Source: Candidatus Nealsonbacteria bacterium
GTDB taxonomy: Bacteria > Patescibacteriota > Minisyncoccia > Minisyncoccales > JAGGXC01
Length of the DNA stretch: 51,740 bases
Direction of reading: 5' to 3'
Assembly: GCA_026396195.1 (NCBI GenBank)
Contig: JAPLXH010000002.1
Location: 1-51,740, forward strand
Part shown: positions 7,843 to 15,944 of the stretch, in pieces
How positions within the stretch are numbered: the first letter of the stretch is position 1
Layout of the letters: every line of letters starts with the position of its first letter
Notes under the pieces: generated by a model
The model's input: only the letters and a program-made list of their open reading frames with translations
Told to the model about the DNA's origin: nothing
The model's database searches: none
Translations under genes and position numbers: made by a program

Positions 7843-8301
7843 ATGTTGTCAATAAGATTAAAAAGAATAGGGAAAAAAAATCAACCATCGTTTAAGGTTA
7901 TTGTTACGGAAAAAAAGAAATCATCTAAAGGCGGAACCAGGATTGAAGAATTGGGTTTTTTTAATCCTTTAACTAAAAAAATATCTTTAAAAAAAGAAAG
8001 AATTTTATATTGGCTGAGCAAAGGAGCCAAATGTTCCGATACCATTCATAATTTATTAATCAAACAAAAAATTTTAGAAGGCAAGAAAATTGCCGTTCAT
8101 AAAAAAAGCAAAAAGAAAGAAGAGGTAAAACCCTCTGTTCCCGGTGAAAAACCTGCAGTTCCGGCAGCTCCGGAAAAGACACCGGAAAAAATCGCAGAAC
8201 AAAAACCCGTAGAACAACCAAAACCATCCGAAGAAAAAAAAGAAACTGTTTCGCCGGAGCCTCCGCCAGAAAAGGAAAAACCCTTGGAAGAAAAAAAATA
8301 G
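7843..8301 (+). CDS. rpsP: Ribosomal protein bS16 with long Pro/Glu/Lys tail
   Basis: Small-subunit assembly protein. Residues 1-80 are S16 (MLSIRLKRIGKKNQPSFKVI, then EELGFFNPLTKK and YWLSKGAKCSDTI). The remaining roughly 70 residues are Lys, Glu, Pro and Ala with repeated KPxEE-like units and no fold, nearly doubling the usual 80-90 residues. Last gene of the rpmF operon, closed by a strong terminator. Confidence 0.95.
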   Translation: MLSIRLKRIGKKNQPSFKVIVTEKKKSSKGGTRIEELGFFNPLTKKISLKKERILYWLSKGAKCSDTIHNLLIKQKILEGKKIAVHKKSKKKEEVKPSVPGEKPAVPAAPEKTPEKIAEQKPVEQPKPSEEKKETVSPEPPPEKEKPLEEKK

Positions 8302-8325
8302 AATCCGGATAAAAAAGCAATTCTT

Positions 8326-8350
8326 GCCCGAGTTAATCTCGGGCTTTTTT
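8326..8350 (+). terminator. Terminator of the rpmF-rpsP operon
   Basis: GCCCGAG (8326-8332), loop TTAAT, CTCGGGC (8338-8344), then six T. Confidence 0.9.
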
Positions 8351-8384
8351 AATAAAAAAACCGCAAGACTTTTGTCTTCTATTT

Positions 8385-8412
8385 TTGTTATCAACAGTTT
8401 TTGTGGTAAAAT
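8385..8412 (+). promoter_or_regulatory. Probable promoter of the two-component/pilus block
   Basis: TTGTTA (8385-8390), 16 nt, TAAAAT (8407-8412). The start would be near 8419, placing the repeats at 8433-8517 inside the transcribed leader. Confidence 0.5.
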
Positions 8413-8432
8413 AAAAAAATAATCAAAAAGGC

Positions 8433-8517
8433 GAAGTAAGCATTAATACGAAGTAAGCATTAATACGAAGTAATCTCTAATACGAAGTAATCTTTAATAC
8501 GAAGTAAGCATTAATAT
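8433..8517 (+). repeat. Five tandem 17-bp repeats in the leader of the histidine kinase gene
   Basis: Five adjoining units of exactly 17 bp start at 8433, 8450, 8467, 8484 and 8501. Units 1 and 2 are identical (GAAGTAAGCATTAATAC). Units 3 and 4 read GAAGTAATCT(C/T)TAATAC, and unit 5 differs from unit 1 only in its last base. The array contains stops in all frames and ends 10 nt before the kinase ATG. There is no spacer sequence, so it is not a CRISPR array. Confidence 0.9.
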
Positions 8518-8527
8518 TCAGAATAAT

Positions 8528-9250
8528 ATGCGAAAAAAGGAATTTTCAAAAAAACAAAAAACCGAAGAAATGGTTTCCATTATTGCTCATCAACTAAAAA
8601 GCCCGGTTGCGGCGATAAAAGGATATTTAGAGGCCTTGATTTCCGGAGATTGCGGCCAAATCAATAATTTTCAAAAAGAATATTTATCCGATGCTTTAGA
8701 GAACCTGATCAAAATGTCCGGATTTATTGATAATCTTTTGGATGTTTCCCGGATTGAAGAAGAGCATTTTGAAGTCAAACTGAAACCTACATCCCTGGAA
8801 AACGTAGCGGAAAAAGTTATTTCCGATTTGTCCGTTTGGACAGAAGCCAGCAACTGCAAAGTTCTTTTTGAAAAACCCGAGAGCTCTCTTCCTAAGGTTT
8901 TGACCGACCCTGATAAAATTGAAAAAGTTATCCAGAATTTAGTTACCAATGCCGTAAAATATAAAAAAATAGGTCCGGGCAATATTGAAATAAAAATAGA
9001 AAAAGAAGGCCAAAAAATTTTATTTTCCTGCAAAGATAATGGAATCGGAATCCCTCAAGAAGATTTAAAAAAAGTTTTTACTAAATTTTACCGCTCAAAA
9101 AAAGCCATGACGATTGATATTTTTGCTTCAGGAATAGGCCTTTATATAAATAAAGCCACAATTGAGCTTAGTGGCGGAAAAATTTGGTTTGTCAGAAACA
9201 AGAAGGGCGGTACGACCTTTTATTTCACTTTGCCTATTGTCAAAAATTAA
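8528..9250 (+). CDS. Soluble sensor histidine kinase
   Basis: 240 residues without membrane segments or a recognisable sensor domain. The H-box is IIAHQLKSPVAAIKGY with H21 as phosphorylation site. Next come the dimerisation helices, the N-box (VIQNLVTNAVKYK), G1 (DNGIGIP), F-box (FTKFYRSKKA) and G2 (ASGIGLYI). With so short an N-terminus it must sense through a partner or a cytosolic cue. No Shine-Dalgarno before ATG. The receiver protein starts 3 nt after the stop, and pilus genes follow, so it probably controls or is controlled with piliation. Confidence 0.92.
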   Translation: MRKKEFSKKQKTEEMVSIIAHQLKSPVAAIKGYLEALISGDCGQINNFQKEYLSDALENLIKMSGFIDNLLDVSRIEEEHFEVKLKPTSLENVAEKVISDLSVWTEASNCKVLFEKPESSLPKVLTDPDKIEKVIQNLVTNAVKYKKIGPGNIEIKIEKEGQKILFSCKDNGIGIPQEDLKKVFTKFYRSKKAMTIDIFASGIGLYINKATIELSGGKIWFVRNKKGGTTFYFTLPIVKN

Positions 9251-9253
9251 AAC

Positions 9254-9643
9254 ATGAGTGAAGAAAAACAAAAAATATTAATGATAGAAGAGGACCGTTT
9301 TTTAAGGAAGATTTATAAAAATAAATTATCAAAAGAAAACTTTGAATTCATTGAGGCTACCAACGGAGAGGAAGGCTTGAATAAAGTAATTTCTGAAAAT
9401 CCGGATGTCGTTTTGCTGGATTTGATTCTAACAAGAAAAAGCGGTTTTGATGTTTTGGTTGAAATGAAGAGAAACAGAAAAACCAAAAAAATTCCCGTTA
9501 TCATTCTTTCCAACCTTGGCCAGGAATCAGACATTCAGAGGGGTCTTTCTTTGGGAGCAAAAGAATATTTGGTTAAAACTGAAATTAGTCTTTCTGATGT
9601 GGTTAATAAAATAAAAGAATGGGCGGTTAAAATAAAAACATGA
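9254..9643 (+). CDS. Single-domain response regulator
   Basis: 129 residues, only a receiver domain. The acidic pocket is in MIEEDRFLR, the phospho-acceptor is D56 in VVLLDLIL, and the conserved Thr/Ser is replaced by S in IILSNLG. The conserved Lys is K108 in YLVKTE. There is no output domain, so it acts by protein contact, as CheY-like proteins do in pilus motility systems. Its TGA overlaps the pilB start (ATGA), which argues for translational coupling. Confidence 0.92.
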   Translation: MSEEKQKILMIEEDRFLRKIYKNKLSKENFEFIEATNGEEGLNKVISENPDVVLLDLILTRKSGFDVLVEMKRNRKTKKIPVIILSNLGQESDIQRGLSLGAKEYLVKTEISLSDVVNKIKEWAVKIKT

Positions 9644-11322
9644 TAATTACGGAAAATCTTTTAAAAAAAATTTTAGTTGATACTGAAATAATTTCTTTAA
9701 AAGATTTCAATTTAGCCATAGACCAAGCCTGCCAGAAATCAGAGCCTCTTGAGCAGATAATTATAGAAAAAGGATTTATTTCCGACGATGAATTAGGACA
9801 GCTTATTGCCGATGAAATCGGCTTTCCTGTTATTAATTTAAGAAAAATAAAGATAAACAAAGAAGTTTTAAGCATAGTTCCCGAGATAGTGGCAAAAAAA
9901 CAAGAAATAATTGTTTTTGAAAGGATAAAAGAAGGATTGAAGGTTGCAATGGCTAATCCCGAAAATTTGGAAATAAGAGAATTTATTGAAAGAAAAACAG
10001 GGGAAAAGGTTATCCCTTATTTTGCCACCAAAAACAGTATCAAAGATTCTTTTAAATTTTACAGGAAAGAAATCAAAGAAGAGTTTGAAGAAATTATCGG
10101 AAAAAATATAGAAGATTTAAAAAAAGTAAAAGACAAAGAAGAGCCTCTGCCGGCAATAAAAACAGTGGATTTGATTTTAAATTCGGGTTATGAAAATCGG
10201 GCTTCCGACATCCACATTGAGCCTTATGAAAATAAAATAATATTAAGATATCGAATTGACGGAGTTTTGCACGACGTTTTAACCCTGCCTAAAGAAGTTC
10301 AGGATTTTTTAGTTTCAAGAATTAAAATCATGGCTCGCTTGAGGACCGACGTTCATGATGCCGCCCAGGACGGGCATTTTTCCTTTCCAACCGCCAACGA
10401 AAAAGTTGATGTCCGGGTTTCAGTTGTTCCCATTGAAGAAGGAGAAAAAATAGTGATGAGAGTATTGGCGGAAAAATCAAAAAAATTCGACCTTAAAGAG
10501 CTGGGCTTTCTTCCTAAAGACCTGAATCTTATCAAGGAAAATTTAAAAAAGCCCTGGGGAATGATTATTTCTTCGGGTCCCACAGGTTGCGGAAAAACTA
10601 CGACGCTGTATGCATTGTTAAAAATTTTAAACACCCGCGATGTTAATATAATGACCATTGAAGACCCGATTGAGTATGACATCGAAGGGATTAATCAAAT
10701 TCAGGTTAATGCAAAAACCCATTTGACTTTTTCCAAAGGGTTAAGATCGATAATGAGACAGGACCCCAATATCATAATGGTCGGGGAAATAAGAGATTCC
10801 GAAACCGCTAAACTCGCGGTAAGCGCCGCCATGACCGGCCACTTGGTTCTTTCAACTTTCCATGCCATTGACGCTTCAACGGTTTTAACCAGGCTTACTG
10901 ACATAGGAATTGAACCCTATATCATATCTTCCACAGTCAACATTATTATTGCCCAAAGATTAGTCCGGAAAATTTGCCCTAAATGCATTGAAAGCTATGA
11001 AATTTCATCTCAGAAATTAGAAGTTCTTCTGTCCAAAGATTTAATTTCTAAGTTGCCAAAAACTAAAAAAGGAAACATCTGTCTTTTTAAAGGAAAAGGA
11101 TGTCCGGTTTGTCAGAAAACCGGATATTTGGGAAGAGTGGGTATTTTTGAAATTTTGGAAATGAACGACCCTATTAAAAAATTGGTAATGGAAAAAGCCA
11201 ATGCTTCTCAAATTAGAAATGAGGCCTTAAAGTCGGGGATGACTCCGATGATTGACGACGGTCTGTTGAAGGCGGAAAACGGCTTAACGACCCTCGAAGA
11301 AATTTTAAAAGCAGTAAAATAA
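9640..11322 (+). CDS. pilB: Type IV pilus assembly ATPase PilB
   Basis: Hexameric ATPase that powers pilus polymerisation; 560 residues. The N-terminal MshEN/GSPII_E_N region runs to about residue 150. The ATPase has Walker A GPTGCGKT (313-320), an Asp box (TIEDPIEYD), Walker B IIMVGEIRD (from 378) and a His box (STFHAIDAS). The four-cysteine zinc site is C446-x2-C449 and C488-x2-C491. Ends in the usual TTLEEILKAV. Overlaps the receiver gene by 4 nt; pilC follows after 4 nt. Confidence 0.97.
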   Translation: MIITENLLKKILVDTEIISLKDFNLAIDQACQKSEPLEQIIIEKGFISDDELGQLIADEIGFPVINLRKIKINKEVLSIVPEIVAKKQEIIVFERIKEGLKVAMANPENLEIREFIERKTGEKVIPYFATKNSIKDSFKFYRKEIKEEFEEIIGKNIEDLKKVKDKEEPLPAIKTVDLILNSGYENRASDIHIEPYENKIILRYRIDGVLHDVLTLPKEVQDFLVSRIKIMARLRTDVHDAAQDGHFSFPTANEKVDVRVSVVPIEEGEKIVMRVLAEKSKKFDLKELGFLPKDLNLIKENLKKPWGMIISSGPTGCGKTTTLYALLKILNTRDVNIMTIEDPIEYDIEGINQIQVNAKTHLTFSKGLRSIMRQDPNIIMVGEIRDSETAKLAVSAAMTGHLVLSTFHAIDASTVLTRLTDIGIEPYIISSTVNIIIAQRLVRKICPKCIESYEISSQKLEVLLSKDLISKLPKTKKGNICLFKGKGCPVCQKTGYLGRVGIFEILEMNDPIKKLVMEKANASQIRNEALKSGMTPMIDDGLLKAENGLTTLEEILKAVK

Positions 11323-11326
11323 ACCT

Positions 11327-12370
11327 ATGTTTAATTTTCAAAAAGAAAAAATGTTATTTGCCGAGCATCTTTCTTTGTTAATCAAGGGCGGAACAACCCT
11401 TAACGAGGCATTGGACATTTTGAAAGAAGAATCAAAATCAAGAACCTTTAAAAAAGCCCTGGACAGTGTTTCCAAAAGAATTTTAGAAGGAGAAAGCCTG
11501 AATAAAAGCTTGGCAAGATATCCTAAAATTTTTAATAAATTTTTTCAAAACGTGGTAAAAGTAGGGGAGGAAAGCGGAACTCTTGAGGAAAATTTAAAAT
11601 ATTTGAGCCTTTGCCTTAAAAACCAATACTCCTTAAAACAAAAATTATTGGGCGCCTTGATGTATCCCATTATTGTTATTGCCTTAGCTTTAGTTATTGT
11701 TTCAGGAACCATGATTTTTATTTTGCCAAAATTATTTACCACACTAAATGTTATTGAAGCTCAACTGCCTTTATCTACCAAAATTTTATTTGGAATCAGT
11801 GTTTTTATACAAAAATACTGGATTTTTTTAATAGTAATTTTTATTTTTTTAATTTTAATTTATAAAATTTTTAATTATATAAAAATTACCAGGTTTTATT
11901 TTCATAAAATTATTTTTTTTATGCCTTTTTTCGGAACTACCAATAAAAATAGCAATTTGGCTGAATTTTCCCGGGTTTTTTTCACTCTTCTGAAAAGCGG
12001 AGTGCCGATTCTGGAAGCTTTTGATATTTGCAATGAAACGGTAACCAGTGATGTTTATAAAAAATATTTGAAATTAGTAAAAGCTCGCGTTGAAAAGGGA
12101 CAAAAGCTCAGCAAATCTTTTAAGGCGTTTCCTAAGATTTTTCCTTCAATTTTTTCCCAGATGATTTTGGTCGGTGAAAAGTCAGGAACCCTGGAAGAAA
12201 GCATGTCTTATTTGGCTGAGTTTTACGAACAGGAAGCCGACTCGGCTCTTAAAAACTTTTCTGCAATAATAGAACCTATTCTGTTAATTTTAGTCGGATT
12301 TTTTGTTGCTTTCATTGCTCTATCCATAATTACTCCAATTTATCAGATTACCAGTAATCTGTCTCAATAA
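11327..12370 (+). CDS. pilC: Type IV pilus inner-membrane platform protein PilC
   Basis: 347 residues with the two-fold repeated T2SF domain. The first half has FAEHLSLLIKGGTTLNEALDIL and VGEESGTLEENL; the second has FSRVFFTLLKSGVPILEAF and VGEKSGTLEESMSYL. Hydrophobic segments are near residues 110-135, 160-185 and 320-342. It transmits PilB strokes to pilin subunits. About 50 residues shorter than the typical 400 because the N-terminal cytoplasmic extension is short. Confidence 0.95.
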   Translation: MFNFQKEKMLFAEHLSLLIKGGTTLNEALDILKEESKSRTFKKALDSVSKRILEGESLNKSLARYPKIFNKFFQNVVKVGEESGTLEENLKYLSLCLKNQYSLKQKLLGALMYPIIVIALALVIVSGTMIFILPKLFTTLNVIEAQLPLSTKILFGISVFIQKYWIFLIVIFIFLILIYKIFNYIKITRFYFHKIIFFMPFFGTTNKNSNLAEFSRVFFTLLKSGVPILEAFDICNETVTSDVYKKYLKLVKARVEKGQKLSKSFKAFPKIFPSIFSQMILVGEKSGTLEESMSYLAEFYEQEADSALKNFSAIIEPILLILVGFFVAFIALSIITPIYQITSNLSQ

Positions 12371-12380
12371 TTTATAATCT

Positions 12381-13340
12381 ATGACCGTAAAGAAATCTCA
12401 GAAAGCTTTTACTTTGATTGAGATTTTGCTTGTGATTGGAATATTTTCAATCTTGGCGATTCTTACTTTGCCTTTATCTTTGGATTTTTATAAAAAATAC
12501 CAGCTTGATATTTATACTCAGGAAATCGTTCAGGCCCTAAGAAGAGCTCAATTAAAGTCAATGTCAGTTGAGCAAGATTCAAGATTCGGAATTTATTTAG
12601 CCGAAGGAAACTATGTTTTATTCAGGGGCAATTCTTATGCGGTCCGGGAATTGCAATATGATGAAATTTTTGACATTCCTTATAATATTTCTTTAAGCGG
12701 GTTGTCGGAAATAGTTTTTTCTAAACTATCTGGCCTGCCATCGGTTAGTGGCGATATTATTTTAACCAATGGCAACGAAGAAAGAATTATAAATATTAAT
12801 AGCATAGGAAGAATAAGTTATAAAATAAAATTAGTATCACCACCTCCTCCGCCACCGCTCAATTGTTGGGGAACCGGAGGTTCTTGCGATTCTCTTTGTC
12901 AATATTTAAACTATGGAACTTTAACGAGTTATTATGTAAACCCAGGTTGTGCCACTTCTTGTCTTGCTACCGGTTCAATTTATGTAGGCCCAAGTGGTTT
13001 TTGTAGCACAGACGGTACGGGTAATTGTTATAAAATGGAAAGTCCTGCTGTTCAATACACTTCCTCTTCTCAGGGAACAAGTTGCAGAGGCGCTTGTTCG
13101 GGAGTATGCAGGCCTTGTACTCTTCTCCGCACCCAATCAACATGTATTAACCAACGTGGTTGTAGTTGGGTTTCAGGAAGATGTCTAGGAACATGTTTGT
13201 CGTGTTCTGATTCTTATTTTAATAATAGGGTCTTATGCGAGAATCAAAGAATTTGTTCTTGGGCAGATACAAGTTGGTATTGGAATTTAAGTAATTCTCA
13301 AAATGGATACAATTCTTATGTTACATGTCAATGGTATTGA
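12381..13340 (+). CDS. Minor pilin (GspH/FimT-like) with cysteine-rich C-terminal module
   Basis: 319 residues. The class III signal is KKSQKA then FTLIEILLVIGIF, with Glu at +5 and Ala rather than Gly at -1. The pilin domain (residues about 10-150) includes QALRRAQLKSMSVEQDSRF, as in GspH/FimT. A proline hinge (PPPPPP) leads to a module of about 155 residues with 19 cysteines, starting NCWGTGGSCDSLCQ and ending CQWY. The module includes two copies of a C-x-NQ-x2-C-S-W unit. The next two pilins carry the same module. The module is probably disulfide-rich and surface-exposed at the pilus tip (inference). Overlaps the next gene. Confidence 0.88.
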   Translation: MTVKKSQKAFTLIEILLVIGIFSILAILTLPLSLDFYKKYQLDIYTQEIVQALRRAQLKSMSVEQDSRFGIYLAEGNYVLFRGNSYAVRELQYDEIFDIPYNISLSGLSEIVFSKLSGLPSVSGDIILTNGNEERIININSIGRISYKIKLVSPPPPPPLNCWGTGGSCDSLCQYLNYGTLTSYYVNPGCATSCLATGSIYVGPSGFCSTDGTGNCYKMESPAVQYTSSSQGTSCRGACSGVCRPCTLLRTQSTCINQRGCSWVSGRCLGTCLSCSDSYFNNRVLCENQRICSWADTSWYWNLSNSQNGYNSYVTCQWY

Positions 13341-14634
13341 TAAAAACAAGGGTCAATCTCTTATGGAGTTATTAATTGCCATAGGAGTTTTTATTATATT
13401 ATTTAGCGGTATAGTTTTTTTAATATTAAACGATTATACTTCAAGCCTTTTAACTCAGGAAATGAACACAGCGAATTTTTTAGCCGGAGAAGGGATCGAG
13501 GTTACAAAATCTATTCGGGATAATTCTTGGGATGACTTAATAATCGGGGAACACGGTTTGGCAATTTCCGAGAACAAATGGATTTTTCAAGGCATAGAAG
13601 AAAATATAAGCAGCCAGCTTAGAGACGGGAAAAGAAAGATAATCGTAAATACCATAAATTCAGACAAAAAAGAAATAATTTCTAAGGTAACCTGGAAATT
13701 AAATGAAGCTCGTTCTCAAGAAGTTATTCTAGTTACTTATCTTACTAACTGGCAAAAGATTTTATCTTTTTTACCTGATGTTTTTTTTGATTCGGACAAA
13801 TACTCAGTTTCAGAAGACGGAGGAAGCGTTATTATTCCAGTTGAACTTTCTGCCTCGAGCAGTAATGAAATTTCAGTAGATTATATAACAAGCGATGACA
13901 CGGCAATGGGTTGTTCTGTGTGTAATGCTGATTGTGACTATATTACCGCTTCAGGAACCTTAAACTGGGTTCAAGGCGATAATTCTCCAAAGACCTTTGT
14001 TATTACTATTTGCAATGATTCTATTAAAGAAACAGAAAATGAAACGCTTAATCTTTTTTTGATTAATCCGGTTAATGTTAATTTGGGTAATCCCAGTATG
14101 GCTGTCCTGACAATAAAGGATGATGATAAACCACATCAAAACTGTTGGGGAACAGGAGGTTCTTGTGATTCTCTTTGTCAGTATGCCAATTATGGCTCTC
14201 TAAATAGTTATTATACTAATTTTGGCTGTACTTCTACCTGTCCTGTTGCCGGTTCTTTCTATATTAATTTTAGTGGAGCTTGCAGTAATAATGGAACAGG
14301 TTTTTGTTATAAGATGGAAAATTTTTTAACTCGATTTACTTCTTGTTCTCAGGGAGCAAGTTGCGGAGTAGCTAATTGTTCGGGAGCATGCACGCCTTGT
14401 AATAATTTTTACACTGAACTAGCTTGCCTTAATCAACTTGGTTGTCGTTGGCTTATAAGCCCTGAAGAAGGAGAGGGAACCTGTGCAGGAACATGTCGGT
14501 CGTGTTCTAATTTTAACAATAGAGCTTTATGCGAAAATCAAAGAGGTTGTATTTGGACAGACGCAAGGTGGAATTGGACCTTAAGTAATTCTCGAACAGG
14601 TTATTCTTCCTATGCTAGCTGTACTTGGTACTAG
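13318..14634 (+). CDS. Minor pilin (PilV/GspI-like) with Calx-beta domain and cysteine-rich module
   Basis: Starts possible at 13303 and 13318. Either overlaps the previous gene; 13318 leaves a shorter leader (MLHVNGIDKNKG) before the cleavage point G/QSLMELLIAIGVF, with Glu at +5. About 438 residues. After the pilin part, residues about 155-275 form a Calx-beta-like domain (DKYSVSEDGGSVIIPVEL, then DSIKETENETLNLFL and LTIKDDD). The cysteine-rich module follows, starting QNCWGTGGSCDSLCQ and ending CTWY. Calx-beta domains often bind Ca2+ in adhesins. A G at -1 suggests normal prepilin peptidase processing. Candidate pilus-tip adhesin. Confidence 0.88.
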   Translation: MLHVNGIDKNKGQSLMELLIAIGVFIILFSGIVFLILNDYTSSLLTQEMNTANFLAGEGIEVTKSIRDNSWDDLIIGEHGLAISENKWIFQGIEENISSQLRDGKRKIIVNTINSDKKEIISKVTWKLNEARSQEVILVTYLTNWQKILSFLPDVFFDSDKYSVSEDGGSVIIPVELSASSSNEISVDYITSDDTAMGCSVCNADCDYITASGTLNWVQGDNSPKTFVITICNDSIKETENETLNLFLINPVNVNLGNPSMAVLTIKDDDKPHQNCWGTGGSCDSLCQYANYGSLNSYYTNFGCTSTCPVAGSFYINFSGACSNNGTGFCYKMENFLTRFTSCSQGASCGVANCSGACTPCNNFYTELACLNQLGCRWLISPEEGEGTCAGTCRSCSNFNNRALCENQRGCIWTDARWNWTLSNSRTGYSSYASCTWY

Positions 14635-14640
14635 TAATAA

Positions 14641-15552
14641 ATGATTAAAAACATGAAAGGATTTACTTTTATTGAATTAATAATTTACATAGCCATTCTT
14701 TCTGTTATTTTAGTTTTAGTTGGCAATCTTACTTGGAATATTATTCAAGGCAATACCAAGAATGCTTCTTATAGAGAAGTTCAGCAAAATATCAGTTTTG
14801 CTATGGAAAAAATTACTAAAGACCTTAGGCTAGGCTCCAACCCCAATATTTTTTCTGTTTTAGATGGAGTTCTTTACCAGAACAATATTCCTCTTACTAC
14901 CGCTCAAGTTAAGGTAATAAATTTCCAAATTACTCCCATTGCTAATACTTATAAAATTGGCTTAAGTATTGAATACAATAATCCTAGCAACAGAAATGAA
15001 TATAAAGCAGCGATAGTTTTAAACTCAACGGTAACTTTAACGGCAATAGGCAGCGTGCCTTCTCAGGGCTGTTGGGGAATCGGAGGCTCTTGCGACCCTA
15101 TTTGTCAACATAATAGTTACGGTTCTTTAATCAGTTACTATGCTAATCCTGGTTGTACTTCTACCTGTCCTGTTGCCGGTTCTTTCTATATTAATTCCGG
15201 TGGCGCTTGCAGTAATGATGGAACAGGTTCTTGCCACAAGATGGGAAATTCTTTAACTGCATCTACTTCTTGTTCGCAGGGAGCAAGTTGTGGAGGCACT
15301 TGCTTGGGGATATGTACTCCCTGTTCAGGTTTAAATCAGGCCCAGTGTTCTCAACAACAGCGTTGCCGGTGGTTTTCTTTTTCTGGAGGGCGGTGTTTTG
15401 GTCGGTGCACTATCTGTAGTAATTTTTCCGACCAAACTTTTTGTCAAAATCAATTAGGATGTTCATGGCAGAGCACAGGATGGAATTGGACCCTAAGTAA
15501 TTCTCAAGGAGGTTATTCTTCCTACGCTAATTGTGAATGGTATGTCCAATAA
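14641..15552 (+). CDS. Minor pilin (PilW/GspJ-like) with cysteine-rich module
   Basis: 303 residues. Signal MIKNMKG then FTFIELIIYIAILSVIL, cut after Gly with Glu at +5. Pilin part to about residue 137 (ISFAMEKITKDLRLGSNP resembles PilW/GspJ). The third cysteine-rich module then starts QGCWGIGGSCDPICQ and ends CEWYVQ. A 43-nt segment (15154-15196) is identical to one in the preceding gene (14227-14269), so the modules were duplicated or converted recently. The stop lies inside the start region of the next gene. Confidence 0.88.
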   Translation: MIKNMKGFTFIELIIYIAILSVILVLVGNLTWNIIQGNTKNASYREVQQNISFAMEKITKDLRLGSNPNIFSVLDGVLYQNNIPLTTAQVKVINFQITPIANTYKIGLSIEYNNPSNRNEYKAAIVLNSTVTLTAIGSVPSQGCWGIGGSCDPICQHNSYGSLISYYANPGCTSTCPVAGSFYINSGGACSNDGTGSCHKMGNSLTASTSCSQGASCGGTCLGICTPCSGLNQAQCSQQQRCRWFSFSGGRCFGRCTICSNFSDQTFCQNQLGCSWQSTGWNWTLSNSQGGYSSYANCEWYVQ

Positions 15553-15940
15553 TAATCAAAAAAATCAAGAGGGATATATTGCTTTAATTTCAGTAATTAC
15601 GGCTTCGGCAATAGCTTTAATGATAGTGATTAGCGCCGGCTTATTAGGCATTTCTGATTTAAAGATGGAGTTGCAAAAAATCCAGTCTTTGCAATCTTAT
15701 TATCTGGCCAATCTCTGTGCTGAACATTCTTTAATGCGACTAAAAGAAAATATGAGTTATAATGGAGACGAGACAATAAATTTGGCGGAGGGCACCTGCC
15801 GGATTTTACCGATTGAAGGAAACTGGACCGTAAAAGTTTTTGCCAGTTCTTCCGGGCAGGTCAGAAAGATGAAAATAATAATTAGCCAAATTAATCCCAA
15901 AATGTCTATTTATTCTTGGGAAGAAGTAGCTGAATTTTAA
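15542..15940 (+). CDS. PilX/GspK-like pilin-associated protein
   Basis: About 132 residues from ATG 15542. A GTG at 15533 in the same frame is less likely. The N-terminal segment MSNNNQKNQEG then YIALISVITASAIALMIVI resembles PilX-type proteins, but the +5 residue is Ile rather than Glu. The missing Glu is also typical of tip-initiating GspK/PilX members. Two cysteines are present (NLCAEHS and GTCRIL), and the cysteine-rich module is absent. It overlaps the previous gene by 11 nt and precedes pilM by 4 nt. With the three minor pilins it likely forms the tip complex. Confidence 0.75.
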   Translation: MSNNNQKNQEGYIALISVITASAIALMIVISAGLLGISDLKMELQKIQSLQSYYLANLCAEHSLMRLKENMSYNGDETINLAEGTCRILPIEGNWTVKVFASSSGQVRKMKIIISQINPKMSIYSWEEVAEF

Positions 15941-15944
15941 TTCC

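Noticed and set aside
8433-8517. CRISPR-like array
   Set aside because: Units are 17 bp and directly adjoining with no spacers, and no cas genes are present.
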